Of a stretch of 50,976 nt of DNA, positions 43,705-50,976 are shown piece after piece. The stretch covers positions 1-50,976 of the forward strand of contig JADZBS010000065.1 of assembly GCA_020851975.1 (NCBI GenBank), in the 5' to 3' direction. Origin of the DNA: Gammaproteobacteria bacterium. GTDB lineage: Bacteria; Pseudomonadota; Gammaproteobacteria; Steroidobacterales; GCA-2729495. The notes under the pieces are model-generated. The model was given only the letters and a program-made list of their open reading frames with translations. It was not told the origin of the DNA and did no database searches. Numbering within the stretch: the first letter of the stretch is position 1; the number at the start of each line of letters is the position of its first letter. The position numbers and the translations under genes are program-made.

Positions 43705-45069
43705 CTAGCCGAGGAGCCGCGACAGGTCGTTGTAGAAGGCGAAGGTCATCAACAGCAGCAGCAGCGCGATGCCGACCTGCTGGCCGATGATCTGCGAGCG
43801 CTCGGACAGCGGCGAGCCTTTCGCGGCCTCGATGAGCTGGTAGGCGATCTGCCCGCCGTCGAGCATCGGCACCGGCAGCAGGTTGAGGATGCCGAGGCTG
43901 ATGCTGACGATGGCGAGGAAGCTCAGGAATGGCACCACGCCGATGCTCGCGCTGTAACCCGCATACTGGGCGATGTTGATCGGACCGCTGATGTTTCGGA
44001 CCGAGACCTCGCCGGTCACCATCCGCGCCACCATGCGCACCGTGAGGCTCGCCATCTCCCAGGACCGCGCCAGCGCCTGCCCGAGCGCCGGCAACGGCGC
44101 GTAACGCTCGACGGCACGCACGCCCTCGTACAGGTCCTCCGGGATCTGCGGGGCGGCACCGATGCGCCCGATCTCGCCCTCCTCGGCTTGGGCGCGCTCG
44201 ATCTCGAGGGTGAGCGCCTGCTCCTGCCCGTCGCGCCCGACCTGCACGGTGACGGTCACCCCCGGGCGCTCGCGCACGTACCGGACCCAGGCCGGCCAGT
44301 CGGTCACCGGCTCGCCGTCGGCCGCGAGGATGCGGTCCTGCGGCTGCAGTCCGGCACGTTCGGCGGCACCGCCGGGCAGCACTTCGCCGACCACCGCCGG
44401 CAGCGGCGGCGTCCAGGGTTCGAACCCCAGGCCCGGGAACAAGCGGCCAGGCTCGGTGAGTTCGGCCGCACGCCCGGCGGTATCGAGCGTCACGCCACGC
44501 TCGCGTCCGTCGGCATCGCGCACCGTCAGGTCGATCCGCCCGGCTTCCAGCAGCCGATCGAGCATCGCCACGACCGCCCCGTCCCAGGTCGCCGTCGCCC
44601 GCCCGCCCACGGCCACGATCTGCTCGCCGCCGGCGAGGCCGGCCGTTGCGGCCACCGAACCCGGCTCGACCGTGCCGATCAGCGGGCGGGTGCCCGGCAC
44701 GCCGAGCATGAACATCGCCCAGTAGGCGACGATGGCGAACAGGAAATTCAGCGCCGGGCCGGCGGCCAGGATGAAGACCCGCGCCGGCACGCCCTGGCGG
44801 TTGAACGCGCGTGGCTGCTCGGCGAGCGCCACCGGACAGTCGCGTTCGTCGAGCAGCTTGACGTAGCCGCCGAAGGGAATCTGGGAAATGCAGTACTCGG
44901 TGCGGTCCGGACCGGCCCGCCACATCCAGATCGGGCGGCCGAAACCGATGGAGAACCGCAGCACCCGCACGCCGGCCAGGCGGGCAGCGGCGAAGTGGCC
45001 ATACTCGTGAACGGCCACGAGGATGGCGATCGCCACCAGGAACGCGACGGCCGAAACGAGAACACTCAT
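43705..45069 (-). CDS. rseP: site-2 zinc metalloprotease RseP
   Basis: Intramembrane protease that cleaves RseA after site-1 cleavage and so frees sigma-E; it also clears signal-peptide remnants. The 454-residue protein has the HEYGH zinc motif at 21-25 in the first membrane segment, two PDZ domains (about 125-310), and the third zinc ligand in NLLPVPMLDGG in a C-terminal membrane segment. The start at 45069 (MSVLVSAVAF) gives the family N-terminus. Its target RseA is encoded near 12 kb. Confidence 0.97.
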   Translation of the reverse strand: MSVLVSAVAFLVAIAILVAVHEYGHFAAARLAGVRVLRFSIGFGRPIWMWRAGPDRTEYCISQIPFGGYVKLLDERDCPVALAEQPRAFNRQGVPARVFILAAGPALNFLFAIVAYWAMFMLGVPGTRPLIGTVEPGSVAATAGLAGGEQIVAVGGRATATWDGAVVAMLDRLLEAGRIDLTVRDADGRERGVTLDTAGRAAELTEPGRLFPGLGFEPWTPPLPAVVGEVLPGGAAERAGLQPQDRILAADGEPVTDWPAWVRYVRERPGVTVTVQVGRDGQEQALTLEIERAQAEEGEIGRIGAAPQIPEDLYEGVRAVERYAPLPALGQALARSWEMASLTVRMVARMVTGEVSVRNISGPINIAQYAGYSASIGVVPFLSFLAIVSISLGILNLLPVPMLDGGQIAYQLIEAAKGSPLSERSQIIGQQVGIALLLLLMTFAFYNDLSRLLG

Positions 45070-45193
45070 GAGAACCTGCGCACACCCGTGGTCGTGGGGC
45101 CACGAGTCGTTGCCGCGGCCGATGCCGGCGTGCAGCGAGCACGCGGCACCCCATGATGGCAAGGGCGGCAGCCTGCTTGCAACCGGCGCACGG
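45070..45193. other. cdsA-rseP gap, expected dxr position
   Basis: A 124-base gap lies where Pseudomonas-type genomes carry dxr. It is far too short for the gene, and I see no Dxr-like fragment in any frame. A small hairpin (minus-strand CGTGG/CCACG) is the only structure noticed. Confidence 0.6.
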
Positions 45194-46021
45194 TCAGCTC
45201 CCCAGCCAGCCGAGCCAGCCGGCCGCCAGCAGGTAGAGCGGCGCGGCGGCCGTGACGCTGTCGACCCGGTCGAGCACGCCGCCGTGGCCGGGGAAAATGC
45301 TGCCGCTGTCCTTCAGGCCCGCGTTGCGCTTGAAGACGCTCACGGTGAGATCACCAACGACCGACACGGCTGCCACACTCAGGCCCAAGGGAACGGCCAG
45401 CATCACGGCCTGGCCGAGCTGGGCCGCGCCGGCCATGACGGCAGCGGTGGCGAGCGCCAGCCCGCCGATCACGCCTTCCCAGGTCTTGCCCGGGCTCACC
45501 TGTGGCGCGAGCTTGACGCGGCCGAAGCGGCGCCCGGCGAAGTACGCCCCCACGTCGGCGGCCCACACGATGGCCAGCAACACCAGCAGGAGCTTGCGCC
45601 CATGGACCGGCGTGTCGAGCACGGCCACCAGGCTGGCCCAGGCGGGGATCATCACCAGCAGGCCGGCGAACCAGGCCGCCGCGCGGCCGATCGCCACGGG
45701 GAAGTACAGGATCAGCACGAAGGCGACGGTCCACCAGCCCAGCGCCACCACAGCCACCGCCGCCACCGGTACGGTCGCCGGCACGACGAGGCGCACGGCC
45801 ACGAGCAGGGCGGCCACGGTGGCCACATACCCCAGCCGCTGCAGCGGCGCCCGCCAGCCGACGAACGCCGCCCATTCCCAGGCGGCACCCAGCACGAACA
45901 CGCTGATCAGCGCGCGGCCGAAGCCCTTCGGCAGCAGCAGGAAGGCCGGCAGCAGCGCCGCGATCAGCACCGCGGCCGTCAGGATGCGCTGCGCGAGCGG
46001 GCTCAGGGACATCGCCGGCAT
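45194..46021 (-). CDS. cdsA: phosphatidate cytidylyltransferase CdsA
   Basis: Makes CDP-diacylglycerol from CTP and phosphatidate, the precursor of all membrane phospholipids. The 275-residue protein is built of about seven or eight hydrophobic segments and ends with the CDS signature: SVVGDLTVSVFKRNAGLKDS followed by PGHGGVLDRVDS. ATG at 46021 is used; ATG at 46012 is an alternative. It follows uppS by 32 bases. Confidence 0.96.
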   Translation of the reverse strand: MPAMSLSPLAQRILTAAVLIAALLPAFLLLPKGFGRALISVFVLGAAWEWAAFVGWRAPLQRLGYVATVAALLVAVRLVVPATVPVAAVAVVALGWWTVAFVLILYFPVAIGRAAAWFAGLLVMIPAWASLVAVLDTPVHGRKLLLVLLAIVWAADVGAYFAGRRFGRVKLAPQVSPGKTWEGVIGGLALATAAVMAGAAQLGQAVMLAVPLGLSVAAVSVVGDLTVSVFKRNAGLKDSGSIFPGHGGVLDRVDSVTAAAPLYLLAAGWLGWLGS

Positions 46022-46053
46022 GTTCCTCGCAACGGTGCGGCGGGCCCGGACAG

Positions 46054-46809
46054 CTAGTCCGCGACCACCTCGACCTGCTCGTCCGTGCGGCCGAAGCGCC
46101 GCTGGCGGCTGCGAAAAAACTCCAGGGCCGCGGCGAGGTCATCGGCGCCGAAGGCGGGCCACAGCACGTCGGTGAAGCAGAGCTCCGTATAGGCGAGATC
46201 CCAGAGCAGGAAGTTGCTGATGCGCCGTTCACCGCCGGTGCGGACCAGCAGGTCCGGCGCCGGCAGCCCGGCCAGCGCCAGGTGGCGGCCGAGCACCGTC
46301 TCGTCGATGTCCTCCGGCGCGAGGTCGCCGGTGCGGGCCTTGGCAGCCAGCCGCCGCGTCGCCTGCACGAGGTCCCAGCGACCGCCATAGGCCACGGCCA
46401 GCACCAGGGTCATGCCGGTGTTGGCAGCCGTGCGGGTCTCGGCGGCCGCGATGCGCCGGCGCAGGATCTCGGGCAGGTGCTCGCGCGCGCCGATCAGCCG
46501 CAACTGGATGCCGTTGGCGTGCAACTCGTCGATTTCCCGCTGCAGCACCTCGACGAACAGCCGCATCAGGCCATTGACCTCGTCGGCCGGTCGCTGCCAG
46601 TTCTCGCTGCTGAAGGCGAACAGCGTCAGCACGTCGACGCCGGCTTCCAGGCAACCGCGCACCACCGTGCGGGCGGCGCGCACCCCGGCGCGGTGCCCGG
46701 CGAGCCGTGCCTTGCCGCCGGCGAGCGCCCAGCGCCCGTTGCCATCCATGATGATGGCGACGTGGCGCGGCAGGACGGGCGGCGGGGCGATGCGGGACCG
46801 TGGCACCAT
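46054..46809 (-). CDS. uppS: undecaprenyl diphosphate synthase
   Basis: Cis-prenyltransferase that extends farnesyl diphosphate to the C55 carrier lipid for peptidoglycan and O-antigen. The 251-residue protein has HVAIIMDGNGRWA (16-28, catalytic Asp22), the FAFSSENWQRP motif, and RTGGERRISNFLLWDLAYTE (about 190-209), all conserved. It needs isoprenoid precursors, although no MEP-pathway gene is present in this window. frr lies 29 bases upstream, with no room for dxr. Confidence 0.97.
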   Translation of the reverse strand: MVPRSRIAPPPVLPRHVAIIMDGNGRWALAGGKARLAGHRAGVRAARTVVRGCLEAGVDVLTLFAFSSENWQRPADEVNGLMRLFVEVLQREIDELHANGIQLRLIGAREHLPEILRRRIAAAETRTAANTGMTLVLAVAYGGRWDLVQATRRLAAKARTGDLAPEDIDETVLGRHLALAGLPAPDLLVRTGGERRISNFLLWDLAYTELCFTDVLWPAFGADDLAAALEFFRSRQRRFGRTDEQVEVVAD

Positions 46810-46838
46810 GACAACTCAGATCAGCTTACAGAAATAAA

Positions 46839-47396
46839 TCATACGTGCATGATTTCTTTCTGTTTATCCTCGGACATCCGGTCGATCTGACCGACGTAGC
46901 GGTCGGTCATTTCCTGGACGTCCAGCTCCGCCTTGCGCTCGTCGTCCTCGGTGATCTCGCGCTCCTTGAGCAGTTCCTTCAGGTCGTTCATGACGTCGCG
47001 GCGCACGTTGCGCACCGCCACGCGGGCCTGCTCGGCTTCGCGGTTGATGTGCCTGGCGAGATCCCGCCGGCGCTCCTCGGTGAGCGGCGGCAGCGGCACG
47101 CGGATGACGCTGCCGGCGGTCACCGGCGTCAGGCCGAGGTCCGAGCTCATGATGGCCTTCTCGATGACCTGGACCATCTTGTGCTCCCACGGGGTGACGC
47201 TCAGCGTGCGGGCATCTTCGACCGCAACATTGGCGGTCTGGTTCAGCGGGACGCGGGTGCCGTAGTAGTCGACGTGGATGTGCTCGAGGAGGCTCGTGTG
47301 GGCGCGCCCGGTGCGCATCTTCTTCAGGCCCTGCTGGAAGGCCACGACGGCCTTGCCCATGCGCTGTTCGGCATCCTTCTTGAGATCGGCGATCAT
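46839..47396 (-). CDS. frr: ribosome recycling factor
   Basis: Splits post-termination ribosomes together with EF-G. The 185 residues match the family exactly in length. Visible motifs are RTGRAHTSLLEHIHVDYYG (about 31-49), LNQTANVAVEDARTLSVTPW, and the C-terminal EEQARVAVRNVRRD-like helix (EAEQARVAVRNVRRDVMNDL). pyrH lies 25 bases upstream. Confidence 0.97.
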   Translation of the reverse strand: MIADLKKDAEQRMGKAVVAFQQGLKKMRTGRAHTSLLEHIHVDYYGTRVPLNQTANVAVEDARTLSVTPWEHKMVQVIEKAIMSSDLGLTPVTAGSVIRVPLPPLTEERRRDLARHINREAEQARVAVRNVRRDVMNDLKELLKEREITEDDERKAELDVQEMTDRYVGQIDRMSEDKQKEIMHV

Positions 47397-47421
47397 CGCG
47401 GCCCCCCGGTGGCAGAACGTC

Positions 47422-48147
47422 TCAGGTGTCGGCGACCAGTGTACCGACCGCCTCGCCGTGCGCCACCCGCACGAGAGCGCCCGGCGGGTTGAGGTCGAAG
47501 ATGCGGATCGGCAGATTGTTGTCGCGGCACATGACGACAGCCGTGGCGTCCATCACGCCGAGCTTGTCGGTCAGGACCTTATCGTACGACAGCCGCTCGT
47601 AGCGCGAGGCGCTGCTGTCCTTCTTCGGGTCGGCGGTGTAGACGCCGTCGACCTTCGTCGCCTTGATCAGCACGTCGGCGCCGACTTCGATCGCCCGCAG
47701 CGCGGCAGCGGTATCGGTGGTGAAGAACGGATTGCCGGTGCCCGCCGCCAGGATCACGACCCGGTTTTTCTCCAGGTGGCGGATGGCGCGGCGCCGGATG
47801 TAATCCTCGCAGACCTCGTGGATCTGCAGCGCCGACATGACCCGCGCATAGGCGCCGGCCCGCTCGAGCGCGTCCTGCAGCGCCAGCGCGTTGATGACCG
47901 TCGCCAGCATGCCCATGTGGTCGCCGGTGACCCGATCCATGCCGGCCCGTGCGAGCCCCGCGCCGCGAAAGATGTTGCCGCCGCCGATGACCACGCCGAG
48001 CTGGATACCGGCGCCGGCGAGCTCGGCGATTTCGGCGGCGATCCGGCTGAGCATGCGCGGGTCGATGCCGTAATCCTCGCTGCCGAGGAGCGCCTCGCCG
48101 CTCAGCTTCAACAGGATCCGGCCGAAGGGCTTGGCTGTCGTCGTCAT
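47422..48147 (-). CDS. pyrH: UMP kinase
   Basis: Phosphorylates UMP to UDP, feeding UTP to PyrG. The 241-residue amino-acid-kinase fold protein shows [20 protein letters not shown] (10-29), [36 protein letters not shown] and [19 protein letters not shown], all conserved in bacterial PyrH. An intrinsic terminator lies between tsf and this gene, so it may have its own promoter or rely on read-through. Confidence 0.98.
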   Translation of the reverse strand: MTTTAKPFGRILLKLSGEALLGSEDYGIDPRMLSRIAAEIAELAGAGIQLGVVIGGGNIFRGAGLARAGMDRVTGDHMGMLATVINALALQDALERAGAYARVMSALQIHEVCEDYIRRRAIRHLEKNRVVILAAGTGNPFFTTDTAAALRAIEVGADVLIKATKVDGVYTADPKKDSSASRYERLSYDKVLTDKLGVMDATAVVMCRDNNLPIRIFDLNPPGALVRVAHGEAVGTLVADT

Positions 48148-48171
48148 GGCGCGCTCCGGGACCCGCGGGTC

Positions 48172-48196
48172 AAAAAGAACCCCGCACAGGCGGGGT
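48172..48196 (-). terminator. intrinsic terminator after tsf
   Basis: On the minus strand ACCCCGC (48190-48196, read inward) pairs with GCGGGGT (48179-48185) around the loop CTGT, followed by TCTTTTTG. This is a strong rho-independent terminator placed between tsf and pyrH, closing the rpsB-tsf unit. Confidence 0.88.
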
Positions 48197-48279
48197 CGTC
48201 GTGCGGCCGGTGCGGCGGGCAGGGCCCGTCACCCCGGCACAGGGCCGCGCGCTGGCCGGCCCGCTCGAGGCGCCATCGC

Positions 48280-49164
48280 CTAGGCATGCGCCTGCAGCTG
48301 CGCGCGAACCTCTTCAGCGAAATTCGCTGCCTTCTTCTCGATGCCCTCGCCGACCTCGAGGCGCACGAAGCGCTTCACGGTCGCCTGGCGGCCCTGCACG
48401 AGCTTGCCGACGGTCGTGTCCGGATCCTTCACGAACGGCTGGCCGAGCAGCGTCACCTCGTTCAGGAACTTGCGCAGGCGGCCCTCGATCATCCGGGCGA
48501 CGATCTCCGGGGGCTTGCCCTCCTGGGCAGCCTGCTCGGACAGAATCCGCTTCTCGCGCGCCACGACGTCGGCCGGCACCTCCTCGGCGCTGACGTGCAG
48601 CGGGCGGCTCGCCGCCACGTGCATGGCGAGATCGCGACGCAGCTCCTCGTCGCCGCCGGCGACATCGACGATCACGCCGATGCGACTGCCGTGGACATAG
48701 GTGCCGATTGCGCCCGTCGCCTGCAGCAGCTCGAAGCGGCGCACGGTGATGTTCTCGCCGATCTTGGCTACCAGCTCCTTGCGCAGGTCCTCGAGGGTGC
48801 CGGCACCCTGCGTGCGTGGGAGCGCCATCAGCGCGCTCACATCGGCGGGCGCCCGCGCCAGCGCGATTGCGGCCGCCTCGCGCGCGAAGCCGAGGAAATT
48901 CGTGTCACGCGCGACGAAATCGGTCTCGCAGTTGATCTCGGCGATGACGCCGGTGCGCCCGTCGGCGGCGATTGCGATCTCCACGCGACCCTCGGCCGCC
49001 ACGCGACCGGCCTTCTTGTCCGCCTTGGCCTGGCCACGGGTACGCAGGATCTCGAGCGCCGCCTCGATGTCGCCCTTGGCCTCGATGAGCGCGTTCTTGC
49101 ATTCCATCATGCCGGCACCGGTGCGCTCGCGCAGTTCCTTGACGACACTCGCCGATATGTTCAT
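48280..49164 (-). CDS. tsf: translation elongation factor Ts
   Basis: Guanine-nucleotide exchange factor for EF-Tu. The 294-residue protein has the UBA-like N-terminus with VKELRERTGAGMMECKNALI (8-27), and the core with NCETDFVARD, which contacts EF-Tu, followed by the two-fold repeated core domain. It follows rpsB by 58 bases and is closed by the terminator downstream. Confidence 0.98.
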   Translation of the reverse strand: MNISASVVKELRERTGAGMMECKNALIEAKGDIEAALEILRTRGQAKADKKAGRVAAEGRVEIAIAADGRTGVIAEINCETDFVARDTNFLGFAREAAAIALARAPADVSALMALPRTQGAGTLEDLRKELVAKIGENITVRRFELLQATGAIGTYVHGSRIGVIVDVAGGDEELRRDLAMHVAASRPLHVSAEEVPADVVAREKRILSEQAAQEGKPPEIVARMIEGRLRKFLNEVTLLGQPFVKDPDTTVGKLVQGRQATVKRFVRLEVGEGIEKKAANFAEEVRAQLQAHA

Positions 49165-49222
49165 TCACCGTTCTCCGCTGGAGCGCTGCGCCCACGCACC
49201 GTGCGTCGACGCCCGCAGGCCC

Positions 49223-50149
49223 TCATTCCGCAGCGTCGCCGGCCGGTTCGGGAGCCGCCGTTCCGGCGGCAGCGGGTTCGGCCGCCGGCGTTTCGCTGCG
49301 GGCGCTTCTGGTACGCGGGCGGCGCGCCGCCGGCTTGGCGCCCTCGCCCTTGCCGCCGCGGCCGGTGCGACGCGCCGGCGCTGCGCGCCGTGCCTGCGGC
49401 TGGGCCTTGGGGCGGCCTTCGGCGTCGAGCTCGACGAATTCGTCCTCGCCGGCGGGCAGCGCCGGCGCCGAGGCGCGGCCATCGAGCACGGCGTCAGCCA
49501 TGCCGATCGCGTAGAGCTCGGCGGCACGCATGGCGTCGTCGTTGCCGGGGATCACGTAGTCGACCTCGTCGGGCGAGCAGTTGGTATCGACCACGCCGAC
49601 CACCGGAATGCCGAGGATGCGCGCTTCGTGCACGGCGATCTTCTCGTGACCGACGTCGATGACGAAGATCGCGTCGGGCAGCGCCGAGAGCGACTTGATG
49701 CCGCCGAGGCTGCGCTCGAGCTTGGCCTGCTCGCGCCGCAGCGTGAGGGCCTCTTTCTTGGTCAGCCGCTCGATCGAGCCGTCGGCCTGCATCTGCTGCA
49801 GGTCCTCCAGCCGCTTGATCGACTGCTTGATGGTCTTGAAGTTGGTGAGCATGCCGCCGAGCCAGCGGTGACTCACGAACGGCATGCCGCAGCGCTCTGC
49901 CTGGGCCTTCACCGAGTCACAGGCTGACCGCTTGGTGCCCACGAACAGGATGGTGCCGCCATCAGCCGCAAGGTTGCGCACGAAAGCGCTGGCCTTGCGC
50001 AGCAGCGGCACGGTCTGCTCGAGATTGATGATGTGGATGTTGTTGCGGGCGCCGAAAATGAAGGGCGCCATCTTGGGGTTCCAGTACCGGGTCTGGTGTC
50101 CGAAATGAACACCCGCCTCCAGCATCTGGCGCATGCTGACTTCTGCCAC
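49223..50149 (-). CDS. rpsB: 30S ribosomal protein S2 with C-terminal extension
   Basis: Small-subunit ribosomal protein. The start is GTG at 50149, preceded by AAAGGAG at ideal distance. Residues 1-226 match S2 ([20 protein letters not shown], then [58 protein letters not shown]). The remaining 80 or so residues are a low-complexity tail: a basic Arg/Lys/Ala/Gly stretch (about 246-284) followed by an Ala/Glu/Pro-rich acidic end. At 308 residues it is 67 longer than E. coli S2. Confidence 0.97.
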   Translation of the reverse strand: MAEVSMRQMLEAGVHFGHQTRYWNPKMAPFIFGARNNIHIINLEQTVPLLRKASAFVRNLAADGGTILFVGTKRSACDSVKAQAERCGMPFVSHRWLGGMLTNFKTIKQSIKRLEDLQQMQADGSIERLTKKEALTLRREQAKLERSLGGIKSLSALPDAIFVIDVGHEKIAVHEARILGIPVVGVVDTNCSPDEVDYVIPGNDDAMRAAELYAIGMADAVLDGRASAPALPAGEDEFVELDAEGRPKAQPQARRAAPARRTGRGGKGEGAKPAARRPRTRSARSETPAAEPAAAGTAAPEPAGDAAE

Positions 50150-50179
50150 GTTAGCTCCTTTCGGGTTTTTGGCCTCCAT

Positions 50180-50220
50180 GTGCCCCGTAGCGGCAACCCG
50201 CTCGTGAACGAGACGGGCAC
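50180..50220 (-). promoter_or_regulatory. structured rpsB leader, candidate S2 autoregulatory site
   Basis: In the minus-strand leader, GTGCCCGT (from 50220) can pair with ACGGGGCAC (to 50180) with one bulge, enclosing a perfect small hairpin CTCGTTCACGAG (50201-50212) and a GGGTTGCCGC loop. The closing stem ends 30 bases before the rpsB start codon. S2 represses rpsB-tsf translation through leader hairpins in E. coli; equivalence here is inference. Confidence 0.5.
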
Positions 50221-50273
50221 CCGGCCGTACGTGCCGGCACATGTGTGGATTTCGTTGCCTGCAAGGCGCGCGC

Positions 50274-50302
50274 TTTATACCATAACCGCCACCCTGCAAC
50301 AA
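50274..50302 (-). promoter_or_regulatory. promoter of rpsB-tsf
   Basis: Minus-strand TTGTTG (50297-50302), a 17-base spacer and TATAAA (50274-50279) form a sigma-70-type promoter. Transcription would start near 50267, giving a leader of about 118 bases. The whole rpsB-map gap is about 309 bases; beyond this promoter and leader I see no clear promoter for map. Confidence 0.65.
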
Positions 50303-50458
50303 CGCGCCAGACGGCCCCGGCACGGTGCCCCCGGGCCACCTGCCGACCTGTCCCGGCCGCGCCACACCCGGAGAGCCATGAAACGCCCAGCAACGGAGCG
50401 CCCGCCCCTGCCCGCGCCACGGCCGCCGGCAAGCCCCGTTGCCGGCCGTGACCGAGCC

Positions 50459-50976
50459 ATGAACATCACCATCAAGACTCCCGAGGAGCAGACGAGGATG
50501 CGCGTCGCCGGCCGCCTCACCGCCGACGTGCTCGACATGATCGCCCCCCATGTGCAGCCGGGCGTCACCACCGGGGAACTCGACCGCCTCTGCCATGACT
50601 ACATCGTCGGCGTGCAGCAGGCGATTCCGGCCCCGCTCGACTACCGCGGCTTCCCCCGCTCCATCTGCACCTCGGTGAATCACGTCGTCTGTCACGGTAT
50701 CCCGGGCGATCGCCGGCTGCGCGCCGGGGACATCGTCAACGTTGACATCACCGTCATCAAGGACGGTTTCCACGGCGACAGCAGCCGCATGTTCGCCGTG
50801 GGCCAGCCCGGCGTGAAGGCAGCGCGCCTGATGCAGGTCGCCTTCGACGCCATGTGGTGCGGCATCCGTACCGTGCGCCCCGGCAGCCGTCTCGGCGACA
50901 TCGGCCACGCCGTGCAGGCGCACACCGAGGCCCAGGGCTGCTCGATCGTGCGCGAGTACTGCGGCCACGGCATCGG
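50459..50976 (+). CDS. map: methionine aminopeptidase type I (partial, cut by window end)
   Basis: Removes initiator methionine from nascent proteins. The first 172 residues are visible and match E. coli Map closely: [28 protein letters not shown] with His79, [17 protein letters not shown] with metal ligands Asp96 and Asp107, and REYCGHGIG with His170. The ATG at 50459 gives the E. coli-like N-terminus; an in-frame ATG at 50378, with GGAG before it, would add a 27-residue Pro/Arg-rich extension. Divergent from rpsB, the usual arrangement. Confidence 0.96.
   Translation, partial: MNITIKTPEEQTRMRVAGRLTADVLDMIAPHVQPGVTTGELDRLCHDYIVGVQQAIPAPLDYRGFPRSICTSVNHVVCHGIPGDRRLRAGDIVNVDITVIKDGFHGDSSRMFAVGQPGVKAARLMQVAFDAMWCGIRTVRPGSRLGDIGHAVQAHTEAQGCSIVREYCGHGI

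Noticed and set aside
47278-49662. 794-codon plus-strand open frame
   Set aside because: Antisense shadow of pyrH, tsf and rpsB, whose products are unmistakable.
50255-50286. Overlapping plus-strand promoter for map
   Set aside because: TTGCCT and TTATAC/CATAAC hexamers exist but with spacers of 14 or 20 bases; too poor to call.

Overview
The window is a very GC-rich, gene-dense block of core bacterial chromosome. Gene content and order point to a gammaproteobacterium: rpsB-tsf-pyrH-frr-uppS-cdsA-rseP-bamA-skp-lpxD-lpxA-lpxB-rnhB-dnaE-accA-tilS-pyrG-kdsA-eno-ftsB, then surE-pcm-nlpD, sdhCDAB-sdhE, and rpoE-rseA-rseB-lepA-lepB-rnc-era-recO-pdxJ-acpS. LpxA/B/D, KdsA, BamA and Skp show an outer membrane with lipopolysaccharide. 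I cannot name a genus; a deep-branching gammaproteobacterial lineage fits best. I see no rRNA, tRNA, insertion sequence, phage, CRISPR array or other mobile DNA.

Layout, reading along the minus strand (right to left), where nearly all genes lie. Block A (50.1 to 45.2 kb): ribosomal protein S2 and EF-Ts behind a promoter and structured leader, an intrinsic terminator, then UMP kinase, ribosome recycling factor, undecaprenyl diphosphate synthase and CDP-diglyceride synthase; map diverges at the right edge. Block B (45.1 to 37.7 kb): envelope biogenesis, rseP-bamA-skp-lpxD-lpxA-lpxB. Block C (37.6 to 31.1 kb): rnhB-dnaE-accA-tilS behind a strong promoter. Block D (30.9 to 26.0 kb): pyrG-kdsA-eno-ftsB plus a crotonase-family gene. 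Block E (25.9 to 21.0 kb): surE-pcm-nlpD, recJ, and two small plus-strand genes (Smr domain, Mth938-like). Block F (21.0 to 17.4 kb): prfB with its programmed frameshift and lysS, facing plus-strand ygfZ. Block G (17.0 to 12.9 kb): sdhCDAB-sdhE-cptA. Block H (12.8 to 10.4 kb): sigma-E with its anti-sigma factor, RseB and a small thioredoxin-fold protein, behind a sigma-E-type promoter. Block I (10.3 kb to the left edge): lepA-lepB-DUF4845-rnc-era-recO-pdxJ-acpS-exonuclease-rlmD-YkuD-nagZ, tightly packed with many stop/start overlaps.

No exotic system stands out. What is notable is absence and detail inside a conserved frame. Compared with the well-known Pseudomonas-type order, dxr is missing beside uppS/cdsA/rseP, and ispD, ispF and truD are missing between ftsB and surE. 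So every MEP-pathway isoprenoid gene expected in this block is gone together, although the isoprenoid consumer uppS remains. fabZ is missing between lpxD and lpxA, which overlap directly. mucC/rseC and mucD/degP are missing between rseB and lepA. rpoS does not follow nlpD. At the sequence level, nlpD has no ATG, GTG or TTG start and appears to use a CTG that overlaps the pcm stop codon; prfB carries the classical AGGGGG-TATCTTTGAC frameshift signal; rpsB has a long charged tail and a hairpin-rich leader; rnhB sits almost directly on a TATAAT promoter; and a YkuD enzyme without a signal peptide is coupled to nagZ, suggesting a role in cytoplasmic murein recycling.
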